From NCBI RefSeq assembly GCF_907164915.1, contig NC_061862.1:136887520-136951519 (forward strand): a stretch of 64,000 bases of DNA, given 5' to 3'. A model generated the notes under the pieces. That model searched no databases and was not told where the DNA came from. It saw nothing but the letters and a program-made list of their open reading frames with translations. The position numbers and the translations under genes are program-made. Positions within the stretch are counted from its first letter, which is position 1; each line of letters starts with the position of its first letter. Source of the DNA: Impatiens glandulifera. Its lineage: Eukaryota > Streptophyta > Magnoliopsida > Ericales > Balsaminaceae. This document shows positions 1 through 10,505 of the stretch, in pieces.

Positions 1-524
1 ATCAACTTAAGAGAGAGAAATATGATCGTTGTCATATTTTCCATATAAAAAGAAGTAAAAGTATTGAAGAAAGATGGGATTCATATAGCTCTCTTGATCA
101 AAAGTACGATTGTGACAAGCTTTTACATACACTTTTTCACCTGCCTTTTGAAATAATATCTCTCTAAAGAGTGAAAATGTTTTAAGTATTTACATGCATT
201 GTAAAGTGTATTACATCACTGTGTGAGTGCTGTAAAGTGAACGATGAACAATAAATAAGACTTGATCGTATTGTGTATTGTATTGTTGAATATTTCTAGT
301 GAATATCCTTCTCACAATTTGAGAAGAAGGGTGACATATGAGTTTCATCTCCGAACATCCATACAATTTGTCTTGTATTCTTCATTATTTCCGGTTACAC
401 TATCAACCGAATCGAATCACTATCTAGTCCAACCGAACCGAATCATTACTTTACCAACCGAACTGAATCATTACTTTACCAACCGAACCAACTTTTACCT
501 CATTCCAACCGACTTCTATCTACT
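1..524 (+). mobile_element. SIRE-type copia LTR, left part (split by CACTA element)
   Basis: This stretch matches the LTR at 36.0-37.7 kb. The shared block is 'gatccttctcacaa' type sequence, then GAGAAGAAGGGTGAC and CCGAACATCCATA (about 305-375 here, 36,765-36,830 there). The same block occurs in the LTRs near 21.97 kb and, inverted, near 60.8 kb. The LTR resumes at 7,692 beyond the CACTA insertion. Its 5' start lies at or before the window edge and was not located. Short ORFs here are not credible genes. Confidence 0.7.
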
Positions 525-526
525 AC

Positions 527-545
527 CACTAGTAAAAAAGGACCT
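527..545 (+). repeat. CACTA left terminal inverted repeat
   Basis: CACTAGTAAAAAAGGACCT; it pairs with the inverted right end at 7,673-7,691, with a few mismatches. Terminal CACTA and the TAC duplication outside it fix the border. Confidence 0.85.
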
Positions 546-559
546 TTACCGACGGTTTT

Positions 560-1000
560 TCCCGAAGGTTTTGTAAAACTCTCCTAAATACTCCCGAGAG
601 GAACAAATCCTTTGGGATTAAAAATAGATTCCGAGTGGGGTGTAAAACCTTCGGGGTTATTAATTATTACCGAAAGTTCTACAAAGAACTTTCGGTTTTT
701 ACCTTCCCAAAAAACCAAAAAAAATTCTAAGTGTTGGATGTGGGTTAATTGTGAAGGTTTTTGTAAAAACCTTCGGTTTTAAAATCCCTGGGTTTTTTAA
801 TTGCGAAGGTTATTCAAAGAACCTTATGTTTTACCTTTTTTGAAAAATTCATTTCCGAAAGTCTTACAAAGAACCTTCGGTTTTGCTCAATTAAAAAAAA
901 TTCTAAATTTGGTAATGGTTATTTCCGAAGGTTCTTTAATAAACTTTCGGTTTTGACTAATATCAAAACCGAAAGTTATATGAAAACCTTCGGCATCAAC
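560..1000. repeat. Left subterminal palindromic repeats of the CACTA element
   Basis: Variants of AACCGAAGGTT and AACTTTCGGTT occur in both orientations every 40-80 bases, interspersed with AT-rich sequence. In En/Spm elements, subterminal repeats are the binding sites of the TnpA protein. The same core recurs at 1.74-2.62, 3.0-3.69 and 7.08-7.68 kb. Confidence 0.75.
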
Positions 1001-1003
1001 CTC

Positions 1004-1120
1004 TATAAATACAAACCCTAACCCTTCTCTTTTTCATTTCACTCATCTCTCCTTTCTCTCTTTTCCGCGCCGCAGCCGCCTGCTTCCTCCACGCCGGTTC
1101 GATCTTCTCCTCTCTCGTTC
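1004..1120 (+). promoter_or_regulatory. TATA box and 5' leader of the mini TnpA-like gene
   Basis: TATAAAT at 1,004-1,010 is followed by a CT-rich leader, typical of plant 5' UTRs. The leader ends at a splice donor (TTCAG|GTAATT, about 1,121). The matching acceptor (CATTTAG, about 1,273) lies directly before the ATG at 1,276, so the 5' UTR carries an intron of about 150 bases. Confidence 0.6.
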
Positions 1121-1275
1121 AGGTAATTTGTTTCATTTGGTTTTTTTTGTTTTGTTTATTATGAGATTTAGATTTTTAAGTTTATATATATATTATATAT
1201 CTAGATTTATGCTAGTTTATGTTATTTTGTTTGATTAATTAATATATATACATATATCTGAAATGCATTTAGGAT

Positions 1276-1572
1276 ATGGGTGATTCGACATGGAAGAGAC
1301 TTCGGCGTACACCGGAGAAACTGCCTCCGTGTTACCAGAATCTGATTGCACAATCAGAAATTGCGGCACGTGAGGAAGAGGTAAGACAGATGACGCTGGA
1401 AATGGAACAAATTCGATTAAGGGATGCGGAAAGAGGCCGTTTGCTCACTAAAATTAAAGCGGACAGGGCCGAAATGACCCAGAGATTAGAGAATCTCGAA
1501 CAGGAACTTGTGTTGCTGATGAGTCGATTGAATCAACCACCCCCTCCTTCCACCCCATCTAATAATTTCTAG
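1276..1572 (+). CDS. Mini TnpA-like coiled-coil protein of the CACTA element (98 aa)
   Basis: This uninterrupted ORF encodes 98 residues. Residues 1-28 are basic (WKRLRRTPEKLPPCYQNLIA) and resemble the start of the larger protein encoded at 5,126-6,871 (TPKKLDKSYQNLLAQSE). The rest is a charged coiled coil ending in a proline run (NQPPPPSTP), matching the larger protein's C-terminal end (RQQPPPPPTS). The central DNA-binding region of the larger protein is absent. The gene therefore looks like an internally deleted sister copy, able at most to dimerise with the full-length protein. It is transcribed from its own TATA promoter with a leader intron. The regulatory role is inferred; the open frame and the end-to-end similarity are seen. 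Confidence 0.7.
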   Translation: MGDSTWKRLRRTPEKLPPCYQNLIAQSEIAAREEEVRQMTLEMEQIRLRDAERGRLLTKIKADRAEMTQRLENLEQELVLLMSRLNQPPPPSTPSNNF

Positions 1573-1740
1573 GTTTATTATGTGTTTATTTAGTTTTTCC
1601 GTACGAACGATGACAGCATATATTTCTAAGTGTTTTGTTTTAATATTCATGAATTATTATTATTATGTTTGGTTTGGTTTGGTTTTAATAGGCTGTTAAT
1701 GAATTATTTTCTTATTGTGCACTTTTCACCTTAATTTTGC

Positions 1741-2615
1741 ATGGCCAAAACCCAAGGTTTATTTGAAAACCTTAGGTTTTGACCTTAGTTTTAAAAAATC
1801 TAAAAAATTTCTAAGGGTCAAAACCGAAGGTTTTCAAATGAACCTTCGGTTTTTACCCATGTTTAAAAAAATATAAATTTTTTTTAAGTATGGGGAAGGG
1901 TAAAAACCGAAGGTTTATTTGAAAACCTTCGGTTTTTACCCATGTTTAAAAAAATCTAATTTTTTTCTAAGTATGGGGAAGGATAAAAACCGAAGGTTTT
2001 CAAATAAACCTTCGGTTTTTACCCATGTTTAAAATATCTGAAAATTTTCTAAGTATGGGGAAGGGTAAAAACCGAAGGTTTTCAAATAAACCTTCGGTTT
2101 TGACCCTAGTTTAAAAAATTCTAAATTTTTTCTAAGTATGGGGAAGGGTAAAAACCGAAGGTTTTCAAATAAACCTTCGGTTTTTACCCATGTTTAAAAA
2201 AATCTAAATTTTTTCTAAGTATGGGGAAGTGTAAAAACCGAAGGTTTTCAAATAAACCTTCGGTTTTTACCCATATTTAAAAATATCTGAAAATTTTCTA
2301 AGTATGGGGAAGGGTAAAAACCGAAGGTTTTCAAATAAACCTTCGGTTTTGACCCTAGTTTAAAAAAATCTAAATTTTTTCTAAGTATGGGGAAGGGTAA
2401 AAACCGAAGGTTTTCAAATAAACCTTCGGTTTTTACCCATGTTTAAAAAAATCTAAATTTTTTCTAAGTATGGGGAAGGGTAAAAACCGAAGGTTTATTT
2501 GAAAACCTTCGGTTTTGACCCTAGTTTAAAAAAATCTAAATTTTTTCTAATTATGGGGAAGGGTAAAAACCGAAGGTTTATTTGAAAACCTTCGGTTTTG
2601 ACCCTTCCTAAAAAC
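1741..2615. repeat. 83-bp tandem array, each unit carrying a perfect palindrome
   Basis: About ten head-to-tail units of roughly 83 bp lie between the two genes. Each contains ACCGAAGGTTT, a 6-7 base spacer, then AAACCTTCGGT, so each transcript unit could fold into a hairpin. Spacer orientation flips between units (TTTCAAATAAA versus TTTATTTGAAA), as if arms invert. Units are highly alike, suggesting recent amplification. It is not a CRISPR array: the 'spacers' are also repetitive and the context is a plant transposon. Confidence 0.85.
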
Positions 2616-2619
2616 TTAC

Positions 2620-3690
2620 TGTTTAAGGTTAGGACCGAGAGGTTTTCTTAAAACTTTCGTTGAAACCCTTAAAAACCGAAAGTTGTACTATTAACTTTCG
2701 GTGTTACCAAATCATAATTTGGAAAATTATTTGGTTTGATACATTCTAATCTAGAATCTTAACTAATCTAATCAAGTGTGTGTTGTTTTTTAAAAATTAA
2801 GATTGTGTTTAATGTTAAAATGTTTATGATTGTGTTTGATTATATAAAGAAGTGTATTCATATGTTTGTGTTTATGATCATGACATGAATGTGTATAAAG
2901 TTTGATCATATGGCTTATGTAATGTGTTAAGGTTATTAAATGTGTTCAATGAATAATGTTCAAAGACATTAGAAGATTACAAACCAATTAATTTAACAAT
3001 TTGTGAAATGGTAATTCCGAGAGTTTATAGTAGAACTTTCGGAAATACCCATAAAAACCGAAAGTTTTGCTATATACTCTCGGAATTACCATTTCTCAAA
3101 TTGTTTAAGTTAAAGTGTTTTTTACCTTCAAATCTAGAGTCCTAACTAATATAATCAATTGTGTGTTGTATTTTAAAAATTAATATTTTGTTTAATGTTA
3201 AAATGTTTATGATTGTGTTTGATTATATAAAGAAGTGTATTTATATGTTTATGTTTGATTATCCTTTGTATTTGTGTAATGTTTGATTATATGGATTGGG
3301 GAATGTTTTAAGGATATCCAATGTGTTAAATTAATGTTGTTCTAGGTTATTAGAAAGTGATAAACCAATTAATTTTAAAATTTGTGAAGTTGTAAACCCG
3401 AAAGTTTATTATATAACTTTCGGAAATAATTATCAAAACCGAGAATTTAAATAAAACTTTCGGTTTTTATATTGACAAAAACCGAAGGTTATATTAAAAC
3501 TCTCGTTTTTTATCAATGTGAAAACCGAGAGTTTTACTAAAACTTTCGGTTTTTTCATTGATAAAAACCGAGAGTTTTAATAAAACCTTCGGTTTTCACA
3601 TTGATAAAAAACGAGAGTTTTAATATAACCTTCGGTTTTTGTCAATATAAAAACCGAAAGTTTTAGGAAAACTTTCGGTAATTAAGTTAA
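2620..3690. repeat. Diverged inverted repeats upstream of the full TnpA-like gene
   Basis: Palindromes of the form ACCGAAAGTT...AACTTTCGGT and AACCGAGAGTTTT...AAAACTTTCGG recur, spaced less regularly than in the 83-bp array. A segment of about 350 bp is duplicated: 2,755-3,080 resembles 3,125-3,450 (shared AATGTTAAAATGTTTATGAT). This precedes the GC-rich leader of the second gene at about 3,700-3,945. Confidence 0.65.
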
Positions 3691-4070
3691 TTAAAAAAAA
3701 ACAGCCCTCTTTTTCCCTTTTCTTCTTCCCCATTTTCTACTTCCCGCTCTCCTCCGCGCCGCCTTGAATCCAAGATCAACGCCGCCCGAAGACGACGTCC
3801 GACAGAAGACACCGCCGACAGATCGACGCCGCTACTCTTCTCCAACTGCTGCCCTGCCGCCAGACGCCGATTGAAGAAAGCCGCGACGCCTCCCTGCTGC
3901 TGCCCTGCCGCCAGTCGCCGCCGCCTGCCGCTTGAAGATAAGGTAAATTCATTGTTTTTCCATATTATTGTTAGATTCTTCTTTGATTAAGTGTTAGATT
4001 AAGTTAGATTAGGTTTTGAAATTAGTTTTGAATAAGATTTTGGATTAGGTTTTAGGATTATGTTTTTGTG

Positions 4071-4605
4071 TTAGGTTTTTGGAATTGGTTGTTGGATTTT
4101 GTTTTTTGATTAATAATGTTGGATTATTGTTAGATTAGGTTGATACTATTGTTAGATTATGTATTGGATTGTTTTGGATTGGTTTTGTGTTAGGTTTTTG
4201 GGAATTGGTTGTTGGATTTTGTTTTTTGATTAATAATGTTGGATTATTGTTAGATTAGGTTGATATTATTGTTAGATTATGTATTGGATTGTTTTGGATT
4301 GGTTTTGTGTTAGGTTTTTTGGAATTGGTTGTTGGATTTTGTTTTTTGATTAATAATGTTGGATTATTGTTAGATTATGTTGATATTATTGTTAGATTAT
4401 GTATTGGATTGTTTTGGATTGGTTTTGTGTTAGGTTTTTTGGAATTGGTTGTTGGATTTTGTTTTTTGATTAATAATGTTGGATTATTGTTAGATTAGGT
4501 TGATATTATTGTTAGATTATGTATTGGATTGTTTTAGATTGGTTTTGTGTTAGGTTTTTTGGAATTGGTTGTTAGATTTCGGTTTGATTTTGGTTGGTTT
4601 GATTT
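4071..4605 (+). repeat. 120-bp minisatellite, about 4.5 copies
   Basis: The unit repeats with an exact 120-base period and very few substitutions (shared phrase GGAATTGGTTGTTGGATTTT). It lies between a GC-rich leader ending in a likely splice donor (GATAAG|GTAAATTC, about 3,942) and the first coding exon at 5,126, so it probably sits in the 5' UTR intron of the second CACTA gene. An ORF spanning it is a by-product of the repeat. Confidence 0.85.
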
Positions 4606-5125
4606 ATTGTTATTAGGTTTGAATTACGAATTTCAGTCGTCCACTGTCGGCCCGTCGATCTACATCCGCTGCTCTTCTTCGTCGCTCTTTTTGTGCAAGG
4701 TTAGTTCATGTTGGTTTATTATATAGTTAGGTTACACTACGGAGTTTTGACGGATATAATCGAAGTACAATACTATTCTCACAAACGAGTTGTTTTATTC
4801 AAGTGTAAGTGGTTTGATACACACTCGGGGGAACTAGGAGTGAAAGTGGATAAATATGGCTTCGTAAGTGTAAATGTAAACTGAATTTTGAAAACCCAAA
4901 GTCAAGACCCGTATATATTGGCGAGTCAAGCAAAACAAGTATTCTACGCCCCTGATATGTCAGTCCGACCCGGTTGGAAGATTGTGACAAAAATAAAACC
5001 GCGGTTTACAAACATATAGTTCAGATTAATTAATTAGGTAGATTTATGTTTTAAACTTTATATTCATTTTTATTACTACTCTATTTCAATTATTCACTCA
5101 ATTTTATTAATGGTGTGAATTAAGA

Positions 5126-6871
5126 ATGTCTGAAGGTCTTAAAACAACTAGGAAGAGTATGAGGAAGACACCCAAGAAATTGGATAAAAGCTACCAAAAC
5201 CTACTTGCCCAATCCGAGTCGTTAAAGCTTCGAGGATCGTCTTCTAGAGACCAACCACTGATTACTGTGGTCCCAATAGCTACTACGCCTCCCCCAACAG
5301 ACGAGGATGTTGAGGCTAGTTAGCTCCAAGAGTTTATAGAGAGCACATTTGCTGATATGGTGCATAGCGATGAGGCTGAAGACGAGGGTCTTGAGGAGCC
5401 TATCGAGGAGCAGGATGACGAGGAGGAGCACGGGACCACTCCCGACCCATCATCGACAGGTATTTCGTTTACAAATTAGTTAGTGTTTCAATTGATTGAC
5501 ATATTTAATTATGATTTTGATAATTTTGAAGAATCTTCTGCCCGTAAGAGACGGGGGAAGAACAAGAATATTGCGCTGTCTAAGAGGGTAGCGGGGACGA
5601 GGATCCCTCTAACGTTTAGAGAGAAGGATGGGAGGCCAGGCGGTACAGACGTGGGAAGAACACGGTGGTCTAGACATGTGGAATCGATTATCCGGGACCC
5701 TGCAGCCGTCTCACACCGTCTTCTCAAGTGGAAGGCTTTAAGTGCAGACCAATTGGATTCACTGTGGACTGCTATCAAGGTAATACTTATTACTTGATTA
5801 TACATTACGTCATTAAATAATTATTTTTAACATTTGGATGTTATTTTTTTCAGGATCCGTTCGAAGCGACTAATGGTGACATTGAGTCTTTTCGAAAGAC
5901 CGGGTTGGGACACGCCAATCAGATATGGGATAGATGGCGGTCGGATTTGAACAAGACATATATCCGCGTCCACAAAGGAGACGAGGAGGCGGTACTGGCT
6001 AATCTTCCACCAGACTACGATCGAGATGATTGGGAGTTTGTGTGTCGCAACCATTTCTTCACAGAAACGTTTAAGGTACGGTTTCATAATTCAAATAAAA
6101 GTTGATATTAATTAATCTAACTTCATTTGTTATTTCAAATACAGAGACACAGTTCTACAAATATTAAGAACCGGAAGAATCTGAAATTCCCGCATCGAAT
6201 GGGAAGTAGACCGTTTGCACAAATTGAAGACGAGTTGGTAAGTACATTATTTGTAATAACTTAATCTAAAGATTGTTATTAATTATATAAATCATTTATT
6301 TCAACAGGCGATTGAAATGGGACGGGCACCGTCTGTAATTGAAGTATTCAAGAGGACCCGTACACCAAAACCGACAAAAGAAAACCCAACACCCGTCCCG
6401 GACGAACACGTGCAAGAGAAAATTGTAAGTGAATTGAATATGCCTAGTTTTTTATTATAGAAATGATATTTTATTTGAATTGTGCAGGCTGAGATGGAGG
6501 AGGTTGTTAGTAACGAACCGGGAATATCGGATTTTGAATTGACGAAGAGGGTGTTCGGACAACAAAAACACGGGGTAGTGTTCGGAATGTGATCAGGCAT
6601 CCGGCCCACACACTTTCGTGAGGATCGTCGTAGTGGAAACAGTTCACAGCGAAACAATGAGCGATTGTTAGAAGAGAATCAAATAATTAAGCTCAAGCTA
6701 GAGGAACTGGAGAAGAGGGATGAAGAAAGAAGGCGGAAAATGGAAGAAATGGAAGCGGAAAAGGATGAAATTGTGGCAAGAATGGAGAGGACGAAGTTAG
6801 AGATGAACGCAAGAATGGAGAGAATCGAATTGTATATGAGGCAACAACCACCTCCTCCCCCCACAAGCTAA
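5126..6871 (+). pseudogene. TnpA-like CACTA protein (plant Transposase_24, Ptta/En/Spm), six exons, two stops
   Basis: Exons inferred from splice borders with frame continuity: 5,126-5,459, 5,532-5,779, 5,854-6,075, 6,145-6,237, 6,308-6,424 and 6,488-6,871, about 465 residues. Order: a short N-terminal basic box, an acidic linker, a basic stretch, a central region with WSRHVES, LWTAIK, IWDRWRSD and WEFVCRNHF typical of plant En/Spm Transposase_24 proteins, then a coiled coil and a proline tail. Family members bind subterminal repeats and help assemble the transposition complex. Two in-frame stops interrupt an otherwise open frame: TAG at 5,321-5,323 and TGA at 6,590-6,592. The gene is thus probably dead or recently damaged. 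The acidic exon 1 tail after the TAG remains coding-like. Confidence 0.8.
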
Positions 6872-7079
6872 GATTGTTTCGATTATTAACATATTTTCAT
6901 TAGTGGTTGAATTTAGAACAGATTGTTCGGAATATTAGTTTGGTTTCGAATTTTGTAATGTTCATGATCAATTAATGTGATCGTTTAATATATGTTGCAT
7001 TTCTTTTATCATTAATATATTGGTTTGGCTTAACAGATTTTGGTTGCGAGCAAAATAATCCGCACATTTTTAAAAATTT

Positions 7080-7680
7080 ACGGGAAAAAACCGAAAGTAA
7101 TATTGAAATCTCTCGGTTTTTCACTTTGTCGAAAAACCGAGAGATATTAGAAAACTCTCGGTTTTTAGCCAAAGAGAAAATCGAGAGTTATATGACAAAC
7201 CCTCGGTTTTTACCCAAAAGAGGAAAACCGAGAGTTATATGACAAACCCTCAGTTTTTACCCAAAAGAGGAAAACCGAGAGTTTTGATTTAACTTTCAGT
7301 TTTCCTCTTCGGGTAAAACCCGAGAGTTTTCATATAACTCTCGGTTTTCTCTTTGGCTACAAAACCGAGAGTTATTACAAAACTCTCAGTTTTCTTCAAA
7401 ACCCTTGGTTTTTCCACAAAGAGAAAAACCGAAAGTTATTTGTAAAACCCTCGGTTTTTCCACAAAGAGAAAAACCGAAAGGTCTTTGTAAAACCCTCGG
7501 TTTTTCCACAAAGAGAAAAACCCGAAAGTTTTCATATAACTCTCGGTTTTTCTCTTTGTGGAAAACCTGAGAGAGTCAATACCGAGGGATGGCGAGAGTA
7601 ACTAAAACCTTCGGTAAGGTGTCTTCAACGAAAGTTATTGGGTCAAAACCGAGAGTTTTAACTCTCGGTTTTGACCCCTT
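7080..7680. repeat. Right subterminal palindromic repeats of the CACTA element
   Basis: Units such as AAAACCGAGAGTTTTCATAT paired with AACTCTCGGTTTT recur about every 60 bases. The core here is mostly CCGAGAG, whereas the left side and central array use CCGAAGG, so the two ends are distinguishable variants. Confidence 0.75.
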
Positions 7681-7691
7681 TTTCACCAGTG

Positions 7692-7896
7692 TACATTCTT
7701 TAAACGAACCGTGAGTGTTGCTTCAGGTTGAAACAAACATTTTCGCCCTTGAACTCAGTTCAAAAGTCTGTGACAACCTGTGTAGTGTTAAGATCGGTTC
7801 TAATCTTTAACTGGATTAGTGCCAATTGGTGTGTGTTGTGTAAGCGATCCCCTTTAGCCGGACCCCGGTCCTCTGTCGGCGATCCCAATCCTAACA
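7692..7896 (+). mobile_element. SIRE-type copia LTR, right part
   Basis: This resumes the LTR split at 524. GTTGCTTCAGGTTGAAACA, CGCCCTTGAAC and GTGTGTTGTGTAAGCG match 37,542-37,675 in the LTR at 36.0-37.7 kb. It ends in CCTAACA at 7,896, the same terminus as that LTR. No gag, primer site or polypurine tract was seen next to it, so it may be a solo LTR. Confidence 0.65.
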
Positions 7897-8262
7897 CAAA
7901 CCATTCTCAAGCGTCCAATGGTGATGATCCTAGAAACCTGGATCTATATCCAAATGAGCATTCTGCAGGTGAAGAATTGAAAAACTTTGTATTGATAATG
8001 AAAAGGATTTTCAAAAATTTAATGAGACATTGAACAGTTTCGGTTCTCATTTTGAAAAGCAAGAATATACATCATAAATTTCGTATTTTATGCGCATGTT
8101 CAGAACCATATGTTCCAGAATCCGATCCTGATAGTAGTCTCCCGTTTACAAATTCAAAAATCATGTCATGTCTTTGGTGGGTTCATTTTGTTTTCACTTT
8201 CTGAAATTCAGAATGGTTTCAATGTGTACCCACTCCATAAAAACTCGATTATGAATGTTTAG

Positions 8263-8403
8263 GTTGTCTTTCTGACATCTTCCGTGGGACAAAGAGTGGC
8301 TGCAGCATGTGCTCATACATCTTTCGCTATGCTCACTTCTGATGGCCTTGCTTCATCCAAAAATATTGAACAGACGCAATCATCCGGACTTGCTCATAAG
8401 TAA
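8263..8403 (+). pseudogene. Relic exon resembling SWI3C/SWI3D-type chromatin-remodelling subunit
   Basis: After an acceptor-like TTTAG, the frame reads VFLTSSVGQRVAAACAHTSF and continues to a TAA at 8,401. Plant SWI3-type SWI/SNF subunits have a similar 'flaSaVGpRVAAaCAh' segment late in the protein; this recall is from memory. Nearby fragments (about 7,897-8,030 and 8,500-8,570) may be further relic exons but cannot be identified. The fragment is far too short to act. The copia LTR next to it may have landed in the same relic. Confidence 0.35.
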
Positions 8404-8569
8404 AACAGTCGCATCAACCTTTTTTTATTTATATATATATATATATATATATAATTGCGGGTCTATTTTGAAATCAATTTTTTTTACTGATGAAGGATGA
8501 ATCTCGAGAGTTTTGTGACAATAAAGGCAATCTTCATGGAGAAAATGCAAACTCAAGTCAGTGAAAAGG

Positions 8570-9290
8570 TAAAAAAAATTCAAATATTTCTTGGGATTGA
8601 CTGAATCTTATTATTCTAAAGTATGTTATTAATATCAAAATTTAAATAGGTGACTCATGGTTGCACGGTTGTTCATCACGGGTAAACAATTGAGAAATGC
8701 TTATATGAAAGTTTTATACTTTTTGTTTGAGTTATAGTACTGTAAAAAGATAATTAATTATTTGTATTTGGTTTTTTAATGGTATTGATAGTTGACTGTA
8801 GTATTTATCTTTGAGTTGTCAACTGCACAAAAAAGAAATGTATCCACAGCAACGAGGTTTATGTTTTCAAACTTTTTCTATATTTAATTCATATAAATAT
8901 AATTTTTTTATTTTTTATCTTAAAAAGAATATTTTTGTACATAATTGCAGTGGAAAGTGGAGGTCCAAGAAGAAAGATCAAGTTTGTTTCAGCTTTCTAT
9001 AAAATCATCAATTTCCAGTTTTTATTTATCTTTGTTGTTTAAAACTATTTTTGTTTGTTTGAGATCTTTTGACTATGATATAATTTTATGAGATAATTTT
9101 GTTAAGAGAATTTATGTTAATTTTATTATAATTAAAAATGTCAAAAATACTAGTATGAAATAAATTTTGTTAATAATTATTTAATTAAAAAAACAAAAAA
9201 ATATTCAGATAAAGTTGTTAAGAAAAAATTAATATTATAATATAAAAAATTATTAAAAATTAAATAGACCTTTTAACAACGCTTAAATTA
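8570..9290. other. AT-rich spacer, no gene seen
   Basis: Low-complexity AT-rich sequence with short runs of A and T. No ORF with recognisable content, no RNA gene and no long repeat was noticed. Confidence 0.5.
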
Positions 9291-9432
9291 ATGCTACCAA
9301 CGCTTAATTATAACTTACGCTCACCCTGTTTCTGGCGACGCAAGAATAAGTATAGGTAATATTTTTGGCGACGCTTTTAAAGGTTGGCAGAAGTCTTTTT
9401 AAGCGTCGCCAGAAGTCTTTTTTGTTGTAGGA
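9290..9432. mobile_element. Degenerate end of a CACTA-like element (GGCGACGC repeats)
   Basis: GGCGACGC and its complement GCGTCGCC recur, and the segment ends TTTTTTGTTGTAG. Read inverted, that is CTACAACAAAAAA, a very common CACTA-type terminus in plants. The last bases of the expected end are altered and no partner end was found, so only one end is claimed. Confidence 0.4.
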
Positions 9433-10430
9433 AACGTCTCCCACTTGTTTGACAAGCTAAGAGGCAGCCTTAGCGGTTGAATGGAGATCCGAGTGAAAAC
9501 CGATGGTTAGAGAGACACACTAGCTACCCATGCATGCCTACTAGTCATCGATATCAAAATAGTCCCCCACTGACGAGACGAACCACCCGACCTCCTCTAC
9601 CAACGAGGAACCACCCTTCCTCATCATCATCCGTTGCTCCGGATAGTCGCTCAACCATTGACCTCCATTACATAATAGGTTGTGACTCACCAACCCTCCT
9701 CCCTCATGTGACCCTTAGGCGCCCTCTCTTTCTCTCATCAATCTCTTAACTCACCCAACCCATGTGGTCTATTTTATGATTTTGTTTTTTATCCTATACT
9801 AGTATATAATCCGTGGGATGCGTAAATATAAAATAATCTTATATTTTATAAGGTGGGTATCTTAATATTTAAAGTTGTACCATAGTTATCATAATTAAAG
9901 TATTCATATTAAAAAAAAGAGCTTCAACACTATTAGTATCTACATAATTATCTTTTTGAACGAGAGTTTGAATTAATTTTATTAACTATAAAAAATATTA
10001 TAAATTAATTATCCACATCTAATTATTGATTTATATTTCATAATATAAAGATAATATGAATATTTAAAATTTATTTATAAATTTTTTTTTTATCATTTAA
10101 AATGATAATAATATTTATATGATGAATATAGTTTAAATTTTCATACGTGTTTAATTTATTATAACAAAATGGGTAGTGCTTCGTGACGAAGGTTAAAGTG
10201 ACTTGAGAATAAACATATGTATATATTATACATATGTATATATGATTAAAATGATTTTATATAAAAATAAATACAGTTTGTCCATGACTTGAAAGATTAA
10301 CATAATTACATTTGTTTTTATTCAAATTCATAAATAAATATATTAAGATACTCCATTTGTATTTTAATATTTGTCCACTTATGACTTAAGTTTTCCTATT
10401 TCCATGCTCATCAACTAACTATAATAATTC
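9433..10430. other. Intergenic region upstream of the DUF247 gene
   Basis: Holds a 90-codon ORF (9,477-9,749) without recognisable content, a TATACTAGTATATAATCCG motif near 9,795, and long AT-rich stretches including an ATATGT/ACATAT palindrome near 10,215-10,245. No gene is supported. Confidence 0.45.
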
Positions 10431-10437
10431 CAGATGC

Positions 10438-10445
10438 TATAAATA
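10438..10445 (+). promoter_or_regulatory. TATA box of the gag-DUF247 gene
   Basis: TATAAATA lies 60 bases before the ATG at 10,506, the usual plant spacing with a short leader. It supports 10,506 as the true start of the chimeric gene. Confidence 0.6.
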
Positions 10446-10505
10446 GCCAGGAAACATGAAAGTCTCTGAAAAATATAATTTGACTGCCTGGAGTAGAAGT
10501 TTGAG

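Larger units (their letters stand above)
527..7691 (+). mobile_element. Complete CACTA (En/Spm-type) element, about 7.2 kb
   Basis: The left end begins CACTAGTAAAAAAGG. The right end, read inverted, begins CACTGGTGAAAAAGG. Both ends are flanked by the trinucleotide TAC (524-526 and 7,692-7,694), the 3-bp target duplication expected of CACTA transposons. Inside are two TnpA-like genes (1,276-1,572 and 5,126-6,871), arrays of short palindromes near both ends and between the genes, and a 120-bp minisatellite. No DDE/TnpD transposase domain was found in any frame, so the element should depend on a transposase supplied elsewhere. It sits inside a copia LTR. Confidence 0.9.

Noticed and set aside
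1741..2615. CRISPR-like array
   Set aside because: Units are fully repetitive including the spacers, palindromic, and inside a CACTA transposon of a plant genome.
4289..4498. Hydrophobic 69-codon ORF
   Set aside because: It is the 120-bp minisatellite translated; the exact repeat within the peptide shows it.
9477..9749. 90-codon ORF after the CACTA-like end
   Set aside because: Low-complexity Pro/Ser/Thr content, no recognisable domain, no promoter or splice support.
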